Position numbers and translations under genes: made by a program. This document shows, piece by piece, positions 8,921-17,941 of a stretch of DNA of 43,708 bases. The notes below the pieces were generated by a model, which was not told the DNA's origin, searched no databases, and was given only the letters and a program-made list of their open reading frames with translations. Positions within the stretch are counted from its first letter, which is position 1, and every line of letters starts with the position of its first letter. This stretch comes from an uncultured Nocardioidaceae bacterium (GTDB lineage Bacteria; Actinomycetota; Actinomycetes; Propionibacteriales; Nocardioidaceae): assembly GCA_902805865.1 (NCBI GenBank), contig CADCUK010000108.1, forward strand, positions 1 through 43,708, given 5' to 3'.

Positions 8921-9829
8921 ATGGCCAGCGACGGCACGAGCAACGACCCGATCGAGAAGCACCCGCAGCCCGAGACAGAGGGGGAGCGGCTCCCCGGTCC
9001 CGGGAAGTCCGGGTCGCTGACCGACAACATGGGCGACGAGCCGGACCACGGTGAGGAGACCTACCGAGGCACCGGGAAGCTCACGGACATGGTCGCGATC
9101 GTGACCGGTGGGGACTCCGGCATCGGTCGGGCCGTGGCCCTCGCGTTCGCCCGGGAGGGCGCGGACGTGGTGCTGTCCTACCTGGAGGCTGAGGAGGACG
9201 ACGCCCGGCGCACCGGGGAGCTGGTGGAGGAGTCCGGTCGCAAGGCGCTGCGTGTCCCTGGCGACCTGACCTCGGAGGAGGTCTGCCGGCAGCTCGTGGA
9301 CCGCACGGTCTCCGAGCTCGGCCGGATCGACATCCTCGTCAACAACGCGGCCTACCAGATGGCCCAGCCCGGCGGGATCGCCGACATCACCTCCGAGCAG
9401 TTCGACCGGGTGATGAAGACCAACCTCTACGCGATGTTCTGGCTCTCCAAGATGTCCCTGCCGCACATGGGCAAGGGGTCCAGCATCATCAACACCTCGT
9501 CGGTCCAGGCTTCGTCGCCTTCCTCCGAGCTCCTCGACTACGCCACCACCAAGGCCGGCATCGTCAACTTCACCCGTGGCCTGGCCTCGATGGTGGCGGA
9601 GGACGGCATCCGGGTGAACTCGGTGGCACCGGGCCCGATCTGGACGCCCCTCATCCCGGCGACCATGCCGGAGGAGAAGGTCGAGTCGTTCGGGACCCAG
9701 ACGCCGATGGGTCGCGTCGGGCAGCCCGCCGAGCTCGCTCCGGCGTACGTCTTCCTGGCGTCCCAGGAGGCCAGCTACATCACCGGCGAGGTCATCGCGG
9801 TGACCGGTGGCCTGCCGGTCACGATCTGA
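8921..9829 (+). CDS. SDR family oxidoreductase (general-stress SDR type)
   Basis: 302 aa; AIVTGGDSGIGRAVALAFAREGADV, DILVNNAAYQ, YATTKAGIVNFTRGLA, charged N-terminal extension typical of this SDR subgroup. Confidence 0.93.
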   Translation: MASDGTSNDPIEKHPQPETEGERLPGPGKSGSLTDNMGDEPDHGEETYRGTGKLTDMVAIVTGGDSGIGRAVALAFAREGADVVLSYLEAEEDDARRTGELVEESGRKALRVPGDLTSEEVCRQLVDRTVSELGRIDILVNNAAYQMAQPGGIADITSEQFDRVMKTNLYAMFWLSKMSLPHMGKGSSIINTSSVQASSPSSELLDYATTKAGIVNFTRGLASMVAEDGIRVNSVAPGPIWTPLIPATMPEEKVESFGTQTPMGRVGQPAELAPAYVFLASQEASYITGEVIAVTGGLPVTI

Positions 9830-9907
9830 TCTACCGCCTTAAGGGGACTTCTCGCCGGGAATCCTGGCGCGTACGGTGCTCCTAACTTCTGGGAGAGAGA
9901 GCACACC

Positions 9908-10885
9908 ATGCGCACCAGCTCGACAACACGAATCGGAGCCGCGGCAGCCGCCATCGCGCTCAGCGCGACCGGGTTCACCGCCGCGCCCGCGGGCGCCATG
10001 CAGACGAGCGATGCAGACGCCTGCATCGAGTACCCCGGCACGATCGCGGACGCGCCCAAGGGCAGCATCCCGCGCGACGACCTGCACAAGGTCGGCAAGG
10101 ACCCGCTGCAGCAGTGGATCGCGAAGAACCCCGCCGCAGCGAAGGCAGCCGTCGCGGAGGACGGCACCGTGACGATCCCCGTGGCGTTCCACGTCATCAA
10201 CAAGGGGACGAAGAAGTCGCAGGGCAACCTGACGGACGCACAGGTGCAGAAGCAGATCGACGTCCTGAACGCTGCCTACGAAGGGACCGGCTTCCAGTTC
10301 AAGCTCCAGGCCAAGGAAGGGATCGACCGGACGACCCAGCCGCAGTGGTTCAACCTGATCCCGGCCAACGGCGCCGAGCCGCGCCTCTACCGGGGCAGCG
10401 GCAAGGAGGTGAAGATGAAGAAGGCGCTCCACGAGGGTGACTCGGAGACGCTGAACATCTACACCGCCTCCCTCGGGCAGTTCCTGCTCGGCTGGGCCTA
10501 CTTCCCGTCCGGCTTCGACGGCTCGGACGGTGCACCCCTTCCGCAGTACCTCGACGGTGTCGTCATCGACTACCGCAGCCTCCCGGACGGTGCCTTCACG
10601 AACTACGGCGAGGGCGACACGCTCACCCACGAGGTCGGCCACTGGCTCGGGCTCTACCACACGTTCCAGGGCGGGTGCACCGGCGAGGGCGACCGCGTCG
10701 ACGACACGGCACCCGAGGCGTCGCCCGCCTTCCAGTGCCCGAAGGGGCGGGACACCTGCGAGGGCGGCGGCGTGGACCCGATCCACAACTTCATGGACTA
10801 CACGTACGACAGCTGCATGTTCGAGTTCACCGCCGGCCAGGCGGAACGGATGAGGATGGTCTGGGAGGCCAACCGCGAGCAGTGA
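9908..10885 (+). CDS. Secreted zinc metalloprotease, M43 (cytophagalysin/pappalysin)-like
   Basis: Signal peptide MRTSSTTRIGAAAAAIALSATGFTAAPAGA; LTHEVGHWLGLYHTFQGGC (HExxHxxGxxH) and downstream Met-turn-like HNFMDYTYDSCMFEFTAGQAERM. Confidence 0.93.
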   Translation: MRTSSTTRIGAAAAAIALSATGFTAAPAGAMQTSDADACIEYPGTIADAPKGSIPRDDLHKVGKDPLQQWIAKNPAAAKAAVAEDGTVTIPVAFHVINKGTKKSQGNLTDAQVQKQIDVLNAAYEGTGFQFKLQAKEGIDRTTQPQWFNLIPANGAEPRLYRGSGKEVKMKKALHEGDSETLNIYTASLGQFLLGWAYFPSGFDGSDGAPLPQYLDGVVIDYRSLPDGAFTNYGEGDTLTHEVGHWLGLYHTFQGGCTGEGDRVDDTAPEASPAFQCPKGRDTCEGGGVDPIHNFMDYTYDSCMFEFTAGQAERMRMVWEANREQ

Positions 10886-10924
10886 CGTGCGGGAGCGCCG
10901 GGTGTCCCATCCGGCGCTCCGGCC

Positions 10925-13783
10925 ATGCGGTTTGATGGCCAGGTGGACGAACCAGACGGACCGACGGTGGAACCGGATCACTCGCTGCCGGAGGGGCTGG
11001 AACGCTACGACCGGCGGGCGTCCGCGTCGGTCACCGTGCCCACCGGGCCTGCGCGCACCCGCGCGCTGCTGGGAGACCTCTCCCGGCTGCCGGACTGGCT
11101 GACCATGCACGCCGCCTGGCGTGGGCCGGCGCCGTCGGGTGCTGCGACCGGGGTGACGTTCACCGAGCAGGTCACGCTGATGGGCATCCCCGCCGACATC
11201 TCGTGGGAGGTCGTCGAGGCGGGCGAGGAGCGACTCGCGCTCGCCGGCGCCGGGCCGATGGACCTCACCCTCGGCCTGTGGCTGACGGTCCGGGCGGCCG
11301 ACGACGGCTCCGTGGTGACGGTGGACGCCGGAGTCGGCGGCGACCCGGTCCAGGGCCCGCTGGGGGCCACGGTTCTCAAGAGCGTCCACGAGGCGCTCGC
11401 CGAGTCGCTGGCGTCCCTGCGCGAGCTGCTCACCGACGAGGCCGCAGCCGGGGTCGACACGACGACGGCTGCCTCGCCGGTCCGCCACCACGCCTCGGGA
11501 CAGCTCCTCGACAGCCGCACGCCGGTGATCGTCGGTGTCGGCCAGGTCGTGCAGCGGCAGCCGGACCTGGACCGGATGGTGCACCCAGCAGCGCTGGCGG
11601 CGAGGTCGATCCGTCGGGCCGCGGAGGACAGCGGCGCACCGGAGGCGTTGCTGGCGGCAGCCGACCAGGTCTTCGCGGTCGCGTCGGCGTCCTGGACCTA
11701 CCGCGACATGGCCGCGGCGGTCGCTGCCGAGCTGGGCATCGACCCGCAGGCCACCGTCGTGTCCGCACGGTACGGCGGTGACGCCGGCCAGGTCCTCATC
11801 AACGCCGCCGGCCAGGCCGTGGCCGATGGCGAGGCGTCCGTCGTACTCGTGTGCGGCGCCGAGGTGGGCGCCACCCTGGCCGCCGCGCAGAAGGCCGGTC
11901 TCGACCCGCAGTGGCCCGACCAGCCGGCCGACCTGGCCCCGGACCGGGTGGTGGGCAGCGAGCGGGAGGCCAACAACGACGCCGAGACCGCGGCGGGGCT
12001 CAGCGTGCCGGTCTACACCTACGCCCTGATGGAGTCAGCCCTGCGTGGCTCGCTGGGGGAGGACCCCGAGACCCATCGCCGCACGATCACCGAGCTGTGG
12101 GCCGGACTGTCGCGGGTCGCCGCGGACAACGAGCACGCCTGGCGGCCCGAAGCAGTCAGCGCGGAACGGCTGGCCACCCCCGACGAGGACAACCGCATGG
12201 TGTCCTCGCCGTACACCAAGCTGCTCTGCGCCAACCTGCAGGTGGACCTGGCGGCGGGAGTGATCGTCACGAGCGTGGCGGCCGCCGAGGCAGCAGGCGT
12301 CCCCCAGGAGCAGTGGGTGTTCCTTCACGCGGGCGCCGCCGCCTACGACGAGTGGTTCGTCTCCGAGCGCGCCGACCTGGCCGCCTCACCGGCGATCCGC
12401 ACGATCGGCGAGGCTGCGCTCCGGCACGCAGGGGTGACGGTCGAGGACATCGAGCACGTCGACCTGTACTCCTGCTTCCCTGCCGCGGTGCAGATCGCGG
12501 CACGGGAGCTCGGTCTGCCCCTCGACGACCCGGCGCGGCCGCTGTCGGTGACCGGTGGACTGACCTTCGCCGGCGGTCCCGGCAACAACTACGGCACCCA
12601 TGCGGTCGCCTCGCTGGTCGGCCGGCTCCGGGCGGAGCCGACGTCGTACGGGCTGTCCACGTCGCTCGGCTGGTTCGTCACCAAGCACGCGATCGGGATC
12701 TACTCCGCACGGCCACCGAGTCGCTCGTACGCCTCGCTGCACCCCGTCCTCGAACCGGGACCGAAGCGCCCGGTGCTCAACGACTACGCAGGGCCGGGTG
12801 TCGTCGAGGCCTGCACCGTCCAGCACGCGCGGGACGGGCAGCCCGAGGCGGCGATCGTCAGCGTCATCACCCCCGAGGGCGGACGCGTGCTCGTCCGGAC
12901 CGCCGAGAAGGACGTCCTCGACGTCGCGGTCCACGACGACCCGCTGGGGTGGGAGGTCGAGGTCGACTCCGGCTCCCTCACCTTCGCCGGCCGCTCACGT
13001 GTCGCGCTGCCGGCACCGCCGCCGATGACCGTGCTGGTGGAGCGGCGCGGCCCGGTCACGATCATCACGCTGAACCGTCCCGAACGGCGCAACGCGGTGG
13101 ACCTGGCAACGGCGGAGCTCCTGGAACGGGTCGTCGACCACTTCGAGGCAGACCCTGAAGCCAGGGTCGCGGTCATCACCGGCGCCGGCGGTTCGTTCTG
13201 CGCCGGCATGGACCTCAAGGCTGCGGCCGCCGGTGAGTTCGCGATGACCGAGCGGGGTGGGCCGCTGGGGATCACGGCTCGCCCGTTGAGCAAGCCGCTG
13301 ATCGCTGCCGTCGAGGGTCACGCGCTCGCCGGTGGCTGCGAGCTGGCGCTGGTCGCCGACCTGGTCGTCGCAGCGCGCGACTCGCAGTTCGGGCTGCCCG
13401 AGCCCAAGCGGGGACTGGTGGCGGCCGCCGGTGGGGTGCTGCGGTTGTCGCAGCGGCTGCCCCGCAACGTCGCGATGGAGCTGGCGCTGACCGGCAACCC
13501 CATGCCGGCGACGAGGATGGCCGAGCTCGGTCTCGTCAACCGGGTCGCGGAACCCGGTGCGGTGCTCGACGCCGCCCTGGCGCTCGCCGAGGAGATCATG
13601 CTGAACGCGCCGCTGTCGGTCCAGGTCAGCAAGCAGATCATCGAGCAGGCGCCCGACTGGTCGGTCGACGAAGCGTTCGCGCGGCAGAGCGACCTGTCGA
13701 TGACCGCGATCCTGTCCGAGGACGCGGCGGAGGGCGTCGCAGCTTTCGCGGAGAAGCGCAGCCCGGTCTGGAAGGGGCGGTGA
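10925..13783 (+). CDS. Trimodular fusion: SRPBCC domain, thiolase (SCP-x/acetyl-CoA acetyltransferase-like), crotonase (enoyl-CoA hydratase/isomerase)
   Basis: Single 952-aa frame. SRPBCC about 10985-11440; thiolase from SRTPVIVGVGQ (about 11512) with VTGGLTFAGGPGNNYGTHAVASL; crotonase from MTVLVERRGPVTIITLNRPERRNAVD (13025) with GGSFCAGMDLKA and EGHALAGGCELAL. Confidence 0.85.
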   Translation: MRFDGQVDEPDGPTVEPDHSLPEGLERYDRRASASVTVPTGPARTRALLGDLSRLPDWLTMHAAWRGPAPSGAATGVTFTEQVTLMGIPADISWEVVEAGEERLALAGAGPMDLTLGLWLTVRAADDGSVVTVDAGVGGDPVQGPLGATVLKSVHEALAESLASLRELLTDEAAAGVDTTTAASPVRHHASGQLLDSRTPVIVGVGQVVQRQPDLDRMVHPAALAARSIRRAAEDSGAPEALLAAADQVFAVASASWTYRDMAAAVAAELGIDPQATVVSARYGGDAGQVLINAAGQAVADGEASVVLVCGAEVGATLAAAQKAGLDPQWPDQPADLAPDRVVGSEREANNDAETAAGLSVPVYTYALMESALRGSLGEDPETHRRTITELWAGLSRVAADNEHAWRPEAVSAERLATPDEDNRMVSSPYTKLLCANLQVDLAAGVIVTSVAAAEAAGVPQEQWVFLHAGAAAYDEWFVSERADLAASPAIRTIGEAALRHAGVTVEDIEHVDLYSCFPAAVQIAARELGLPLDDPARPLSVTGGLTFAGGPGNNYGTHAVASLVGRLRAEPTSYGLSTSLGWFVTKHAIGIYSARPPSRSYASLHPVLEPGPKRPVLNDYAGPGVVEACTVQHARDGQPEAAIVSVITPEGGRVLVRTAEKDVLDVAVHDDPLGWEVEVDSGSLTFAGRSRVALPAPPPMTVLVERRGPVTIITLNRPERRNAVDLATAELLERVVDHFEADPEARVAVITGAGGSFCAGMDLKAAAAGEFAMTERGGPLGITARPLSKPLIAAVEGHALAGGCELALVADLVVAARDSQFGLPEPKRGLVAAAGGVLRLSQRLPRNVAMELALTGNPMPATRMAELGLVNRVAEPGAVLDAALALAEEIMLNAPLSVQVSKQIIEQAPDWSVDEAFARQSDLSMTAILSEDAAEGVAAFAEKRSPVWKGR

Positions 13784-14271
13784 CCCGCCGGGTGACGGCG
13801 CTCGAGTTCACCTCCGAGCTGCGGGCCGAGGCCGACGACGTCTGGGCAGCCGCGACCGACTTCGCGGGGATCAACGACGAGCTCTGGCCGCTCATGAGGA
13901 TGACGGCACCCAAGGACTGGCGGACGCTCTCTGCGGACCGGATCGAGCCGGGACGACGGCTCTTCCGGTCGTGGTTGCTGCTGCTCGGCTTCGTCCCGGT
14001 CGACTACGACGACCTGACGATCACCGAGCTCGGCCCCGGGCGCCGGTTCCAGGAGAGGTCGCGGATGCTGAGCGCGACCGTCTGGGAGCACGAGCGTGTC
14101 GTCGAGCCGGTCGGAGCGGGCACCTGCCGGGTCACCGACCGCGTCAGCTTCAGCCCGCGTACGGCTGTGCACGCGGCCGTGCTGAGCCGGCTCGTGCCGC
14201 GGCTGTTCGACCATCGCCACCACCGGCTGCGCCGACGGTTCGGCGGGGCTAGCCCTCCTCGGAGTCGGTGA
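13780..14271 (+). CDS. SRPBCC family protein
   Basis: 163 aa, GTG start overlapping the preceding stop (GTGA); MTRRVTALEFTSELRAEADDVWAAATDFAGINDELWPLMRMT, C-terminal FDHRHHRLRRRF. Confidence 0.75.
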   Translation: MTRRVTALEFTSELRAEADDVWAAATDFAGINDELWPLMRMTAPKDWRTLSADRIEPGRRLFRSWLLLLGFVPVDYDDLTITELGPGRRFQERSRMLSATVWEHERVVEPVGAGTCRVTDRVSFSPRTAVHAAVLSRLVPRLFDHRHHRLRRRFGGASPPRSR

Positions 14272-14758
14272 CCTCGCCGCCGACCCACGGCACGACGAGC
14301 CAGAGCCCGACGAGGACCGCTGCGGTGATCGAGCTCGAGAGGACGGCTCCGGTGCGTCCGACCACGAGGTCGAAGACCACGAACATCACCCCGGTCATCG
14401 TCACCGCCATCATCGTCAGGCCGGCCCGGGCCGCGTAGTTCGCTGCGCTGATCAGCCACTCCTTCTCGGACTGGCCGAAGAGGACCCGGTGGAAGGCCAC
14501 CGGTGCGATGAGCAGCCCCGCTGACAGGATCGCGGAGGAGACGGTGATCAGGTACGCGTTCTTCGTGGTCTGCTCCAGGTCGCCGAAGCGTTGCGAGAAC
14601 GGCACCGTGAGGAGGAAGCCGGTCAGCACCTGCACGCCGGTCTGGGCGACGCGGAGCTCCTGCAGCATCTCGTTCCACTTGCGGGTGGTCCGCTCCTTGC
14701 GGCTCTCCTCGTCGTGGGCAGCGCCTCCCACCGCTCCGTTGCCGACCGCTGACGTCAT
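14249..14758 (-). CDS. DUF6328-like membrane protein
   Basis: 169 aa from ATG 14758: RTTRKWNEMLQELRVAQTGVQVLTGFLLTVPFSQRFGDLEQTTKNAYLITVSSAILSAGLLIAPVAFHRVLF; four hydrophobic segments. Confidence 0.8.
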   Translation of the reverse strand: MTSAVGNGAVGGAAHDEESRKERTTRKWNEMLQELRVAQTGVQVLTGFLLTVPFSQRFGDLEQTTKNAYLITVSSAILSAGLLIAPVAFHRVLFGQSEKEWLISAANYAARAGLTMMAVTMTGVMFVVFDLVVGRTGAVLSSSITAAVLVGLWLVVPWVGGEVTDSEEG

Positions 14759-14921
14759 GGCCCTCCCTCCGGTTCCCTGAATTGTCGGTCCATCTTGTCC
14801 CGCGCAAACCCGTGAGTCCGCCGAACCGCAGAGTCGGGACCTTCGGACACCGCTGCGCCGTTCCGCTGGCTTGTCGGTGGTGGCAGGATGCCGCAATGGC
14901 CGAGCGGCAGGGAGGGCACGG

Positions 14922-15389
14922 GTGACGGACGGAGTCCCGGCTCTCGGCACCGCAAGCGCCGCTCTCGCCGAGCAGCTGGCGATCACGTGGCACTGTGCTG
15001 CGCTGCTCATCAGCCCTCCGCGCCAACGGTTGCTGTCGCAGCTGGACTCGGTCCACCGCGCGACGCACCTGCTGCCCGACGCGCTCGGCGGGCCGCTGCG
15101 AGCCACCATCGTCCACCTCGAACGCGCCCCGCTCGGGGAGCTGGAGGAGGAGTACCGCAGCACGCTGGACGGCTCCGGTCTGGACCCGGCAGAGATCACC
15201 GGGTTGAGCGAGACGTTGGAGGCGGCGGCGTCCGCCGACGCCGAGGCCGGGCGCGAGCTGGTCTGCGGTGAGCTGCCGAGGCTCGAGAAGCTCCGGTCCC
15301 GGTTGCTCGGCGCGGAGTCGGGCTGGGCCGGAGCGATCACCGCCGTGACCGCGTCACTGACCCAGCTGCCGCTCTCCGACGCACGATGA
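14922..15389 (+). CDS. Hypothetical protein, possibly a divergent NarJ/TorD-type chaperone-like helical protein
   Basis: 155 aa from GTG 14922 (GGGAGGG RBS); LLISPPRQRLLSQLDSVHRATHLLPDALGGPLRATIVHLERAPLGELEEEYRSTLDG resembles the N-terminal half of NarJ by eye. Confidence 0.55.
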   Translation: MTDGVPALGTASAALAEQLAITWHCAALLISPPRQRLLSQLDSVHRATHLLPDALGGPLRATIVHLERAPLGELEEEYRSTLDGSGLDPAEITGLSETLEAAASADAEAGRELVCGELPRLEKLRSRLLGAESGWAGAITAVTASLTQLPLSDAR

Positions 15390-16789
15390 CCGTCGTCGTC
15401 GTCGGCGCCGGACTGGCCGGACTGGCTGCTGCTCGCTCCTTGGTCGCCCGCGGGGTCGCGGTCACGGTGCTGGAGGCCCGGGACCGGGTCGGTGGCCGCA
15501 CCGAGGGCATGACGCTCGACGACGGCACCCCGCTGGAGCTGGGGGGCCAGTGGATCGGCGAGGGGCACACGCGGATGCACGAGCTCCTCGACGAGCTCGG
15601 CCTCGAGGCGTTCCGCACGTGGAACGACGACGGCGTCCTGGTGCTCGACCTCCTGGGCAGACGATCGACCGTCGCCCCGCGCAAGGGAGCCGTCCCGAGG
15701 GTCTCGCCGTTCGTGCTGGCGGACCTGGCGCAGGGCATGCTCCGGTTCAACCGGCTCGCGGCACGCACGGACCTCGAGCGGCCCTGGCTGACTCCCGGTG
15801 CCGAGTCGCTGGACGCCCAGACGTGGGCGACCTGGATCCGGAGGAACCTCCGGACGCGGGCCGGTCGGGCCTACTTCCACGTGGCCTGCGAGGCGGTGTG
15901 GGCGGCGCAGGCCGGCGACGTCTCGCTCCTGCACGCGTTGTTCTACACGCACTCGAACGAGGACCTCGAGACGTTGCTGGCCGTCGATCGCGGAGCGCAG
16001 CAGGACCGCGTGGTCGGTGGCTCGGTCCGCGTCGCCGAAGCCATGGCGACCGCGCTGGGGGACCGCGTCCGCCTCGGCGAGCCGGTCCGCGGGATCGCCC
16101 AGCACGAGGGCGGGGTCAGGGTGACGACGCGTGCCGGTGAGACGTACGACGCCGACGTGGCCGTGGTGACGCTGCCGCCCACGCTGGCCGGCCGCCTCGA
16201 GCACCACCCGCCCCTCCCGTCGTGGCGCGACCAGCTCACCCAGCGGATGCCGGCCGGGTCGGTGATCAAGGTCTTCGCGGTCTACCCGGAGCCGTTCTGG
16301 CGCCGCAGCGGGCTCAACGGCCAGGCTGCCTCGGACGTGGGCCCGGTGAAGGTGGTGCTCGACAACTCCCCGCCGTCCGGCTCGCCCGGCGTGCTCGTCG
16401 GCTTCTTCGAGGGGAAGGAGGCGCGGACCTGGGCGCGGCGTACCGAGAGCGAACGGCGGCAGGCCGCGGTCGACTGCTTCGTCCGGTACTTCGGCCCTGA
16501 GGCCGTCGCACCTGAGCGCTACGTCGAGCGGGACTGGATGGCCGAGGAGTTCACCCGCGGCTGCTACGGCGCGCACTTCGGCCCGGGCGTGTGGACGTCG
16601 TACGGCGAGGCCTGGCGGGCGCCGGTCGGCCGGGTGCACTGGGCGGGCGCCGAGTGCGCACCGAGATGGAACGGCTACATGGAGGGCGCGGTGCGCAGCG
16701 GCGAGGCGGTGGCCGACGACGTCGTGGCGGCCCTCGCGGAGCTGTCCGGAGCTTGGCGGCCCGGAGTTGGGGGGACCGGAGTTGGGTAG
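15386..16789 (+). CDS. FAD-dependent flavin monoamine oxidase family protein
   Basis: 467 aa; VVVVGAGLAGLAAARSLVARGVAVTVLEARDRVGGRTEG, LGGQWIGEGHTRMHELL, C-terminal VHWAGAECAPRWNGYMEGAVRSGEAVADDV; ATGA overlap with the previous gene. Confidence 0.93.
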   Translation: MTVVVVGAGLAGLAAARSLVARGVAVTVLEARDRVGGRTEGMTLDDGTPLELGGQWIGEGHTRMHELLDELGLEAFRTWNDDGVLVLDLLGRRSTVAPRKGAVPRVSPFVLADLAQGMLRFNRLAARTDLERPWLTPGAESLDAQTWATWIRRNLRTRAGRAYFHVACEAVWAAQAGDVSLLHALFYTHSNEDLETLLAVDRGAQQDRVVGGSVRVAEAMATALGDRVRLGEPVRGIAQHEGGVRVTTRAGETYDADVAVVTLPPTLAGRLEHHPPLPSWRDQLTQRMPAGSVIKVFAVYPEPFWRRSGLNGQAASDVGPVKVVLDNSPPSGSPGVLVGFFEGKEARTWARRTESERRQAAVDCFVRYFGPEAVAPERYVERDWMAEEFTRGCYGAHFGPGVWTSYGEAWRAPVGRVHWAGAECAPRWNGYMEGAVRSGEAVADDVVAALAELSGAWRPGVGGTGVG

Positions 16790-16790
16790 G
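16746..16790 (+). repeat. Three 15-bp tandem repeats at the 3' end of the amine oxidase gene
   Basis: ccggagcttggcggc / ccggagttgggggga / ccggagttgggtagg at 16746, 16761, 16776; the third copy holds the TAG stop. Confidence 0.8.
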
Positions 16791-16798
16791 ACCCACTC

Positions 16799-17086
16799 AT
16801 GAGCGAGTCGACGCCTGACACCCAGACCCAGAACACCGAGCCGGACCGCGGCGCCCCCGGGGACGAGAACCCCAAGACCGCGCCGGCTGCGGAGGGCGAG
16901 ACCGCACCGACGCAGCAGCAGCCGGGGGCCGGCGGCGACGGGTCGGCGGCGACCGGTGAGGTCACCGACGACATGCTGCCCGAGGACCTGCAGCCCACCG
17001 ACGACAACCCGCTCGCCCAGCCACCGAGCGACGACGACGACGAGGACAGCGGGATGAGCCTGGGGCCCGACGGCCCCCAGGCGTGA
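16799..17086 (+). CDS. Small acidic low-complexity hypothetical protein (95 aa)
   Basis: MSESTPDTQTQNTEPDRGAPGDENPKTAPAAEGE...DDNPLAQPPSDDDDEDSGMSLGPDGPQA; ATG shortly after the oxidase stop. Confidence 0.6.
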   Translation: MSESTPDTQTQNTEPDRGAPGDENPKTAPAAEGETAPTQQQPGAGGDGSAATGEVTDDMLPEDLQPTDDNPLAQPPSDDDDEDSGMSLGPDGPQA

Positions 17087-17332
17087 CCTCACGACCGATG
17101 CGGCTCGTCGCCGCGGTCGCGCTGACGCGGGTCGTCGGGGGCTGCGCCGCGAGCTCGCCAAGGTGGAGGCGAACGACACCGAGCTGACGCGCTACATCAA
17201 GGCCCAGCTCCGGAGGGCCGACTGCTGAGACGGTCCGCGTCCCCTCGACCGGTACGTCACCTACTTGGTCACTTGACCGCGTTCGTCCCGAACCGCCACA
17301 GTGACAAGTGAGGAGCAACGAGGAGGCCGGGC

Positions 17333-17941
17333 GTGACTCGCATGTCTGCAGCCGACCGCCGCGAGAAGCTCGTGGCAGCGGCGATCAGGGTGATGACCCG
17401 TGACGGTGTCGCCAAGGCCACGACCCGCGCCATCGCGGGGGAGGCCGGCATGCCGCTCGGGGTCTTCCACTACGCGTTCCGCTCCAAGGCCGAGCTGATG
17501 GCGGTCGTCACCCAGACGATCGCCCAGCAGTCCAAGGCCGAGATCGACGCAGTCACGTTGTCGGGCACCACCGACGATCCGTTCGACCTCGTCGTCGGCG
17601 GGCTGTGCGCCTACTTCGAGCACGTCGTCGCGCACTCCGACGAGCACCTGGTGACCTACGAGCTGACCACGACCGCCCTCCGCGACACCGAGCTCGAGCA
17701 GGTCGCGAAGCGACAGTACGACTACTACCTCGAGGAGAACGAGAAGCTCCTGAGCGCGGTGGCCGAGCTCATGGGATTCGAGTTCACCGAGCCGATCCCG
17801 GTGGTGAGCCGCTACGTCTTCTCCGTCATGGACGGGCTGGCCCTCAACTGGCTGGCTCGGGGTGACGAGGAGGAGGCCCGCAAGGTGATCGAGCTGACTG
17901 CCAGGACGATCCTCGGCCTGGTGCGGCGGCCGGCCGCATGA
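17333..17941 (+). CDS. TetR family transcriptional regulator
   Basis: 202 aa; RREKLVAAAIRVMTRDGVAKATTRAIAGEAGMPLGVFHYAFRSKAELMAVV. Confidence 0.95.
   Translation: MTRMSAADRREKLVAAAIRVMTRDGVAKATTRAIAGEAGMPLGVFHYAFRSKAELMAVVTQTIAQQSKAEIDAVTLSGTTDDPFDLVVGGLCAYFEHVVAHSDEHLVTYELTTTALRDTELEQVAKRQYDYYLEENEKLLSAVAELMGFEFTEPIPVVSRYVFSVMDGLALNWLARGDEEEARKVIELTARTILGLVRRPAA

Noticed and set aside
14249-17179. 976-aa - strand ORF
   Set aside because: Only the last 169 aa (DUF6328-like) are credible; the rest is antisense to the amine oxidase and the NarJ-like gene.
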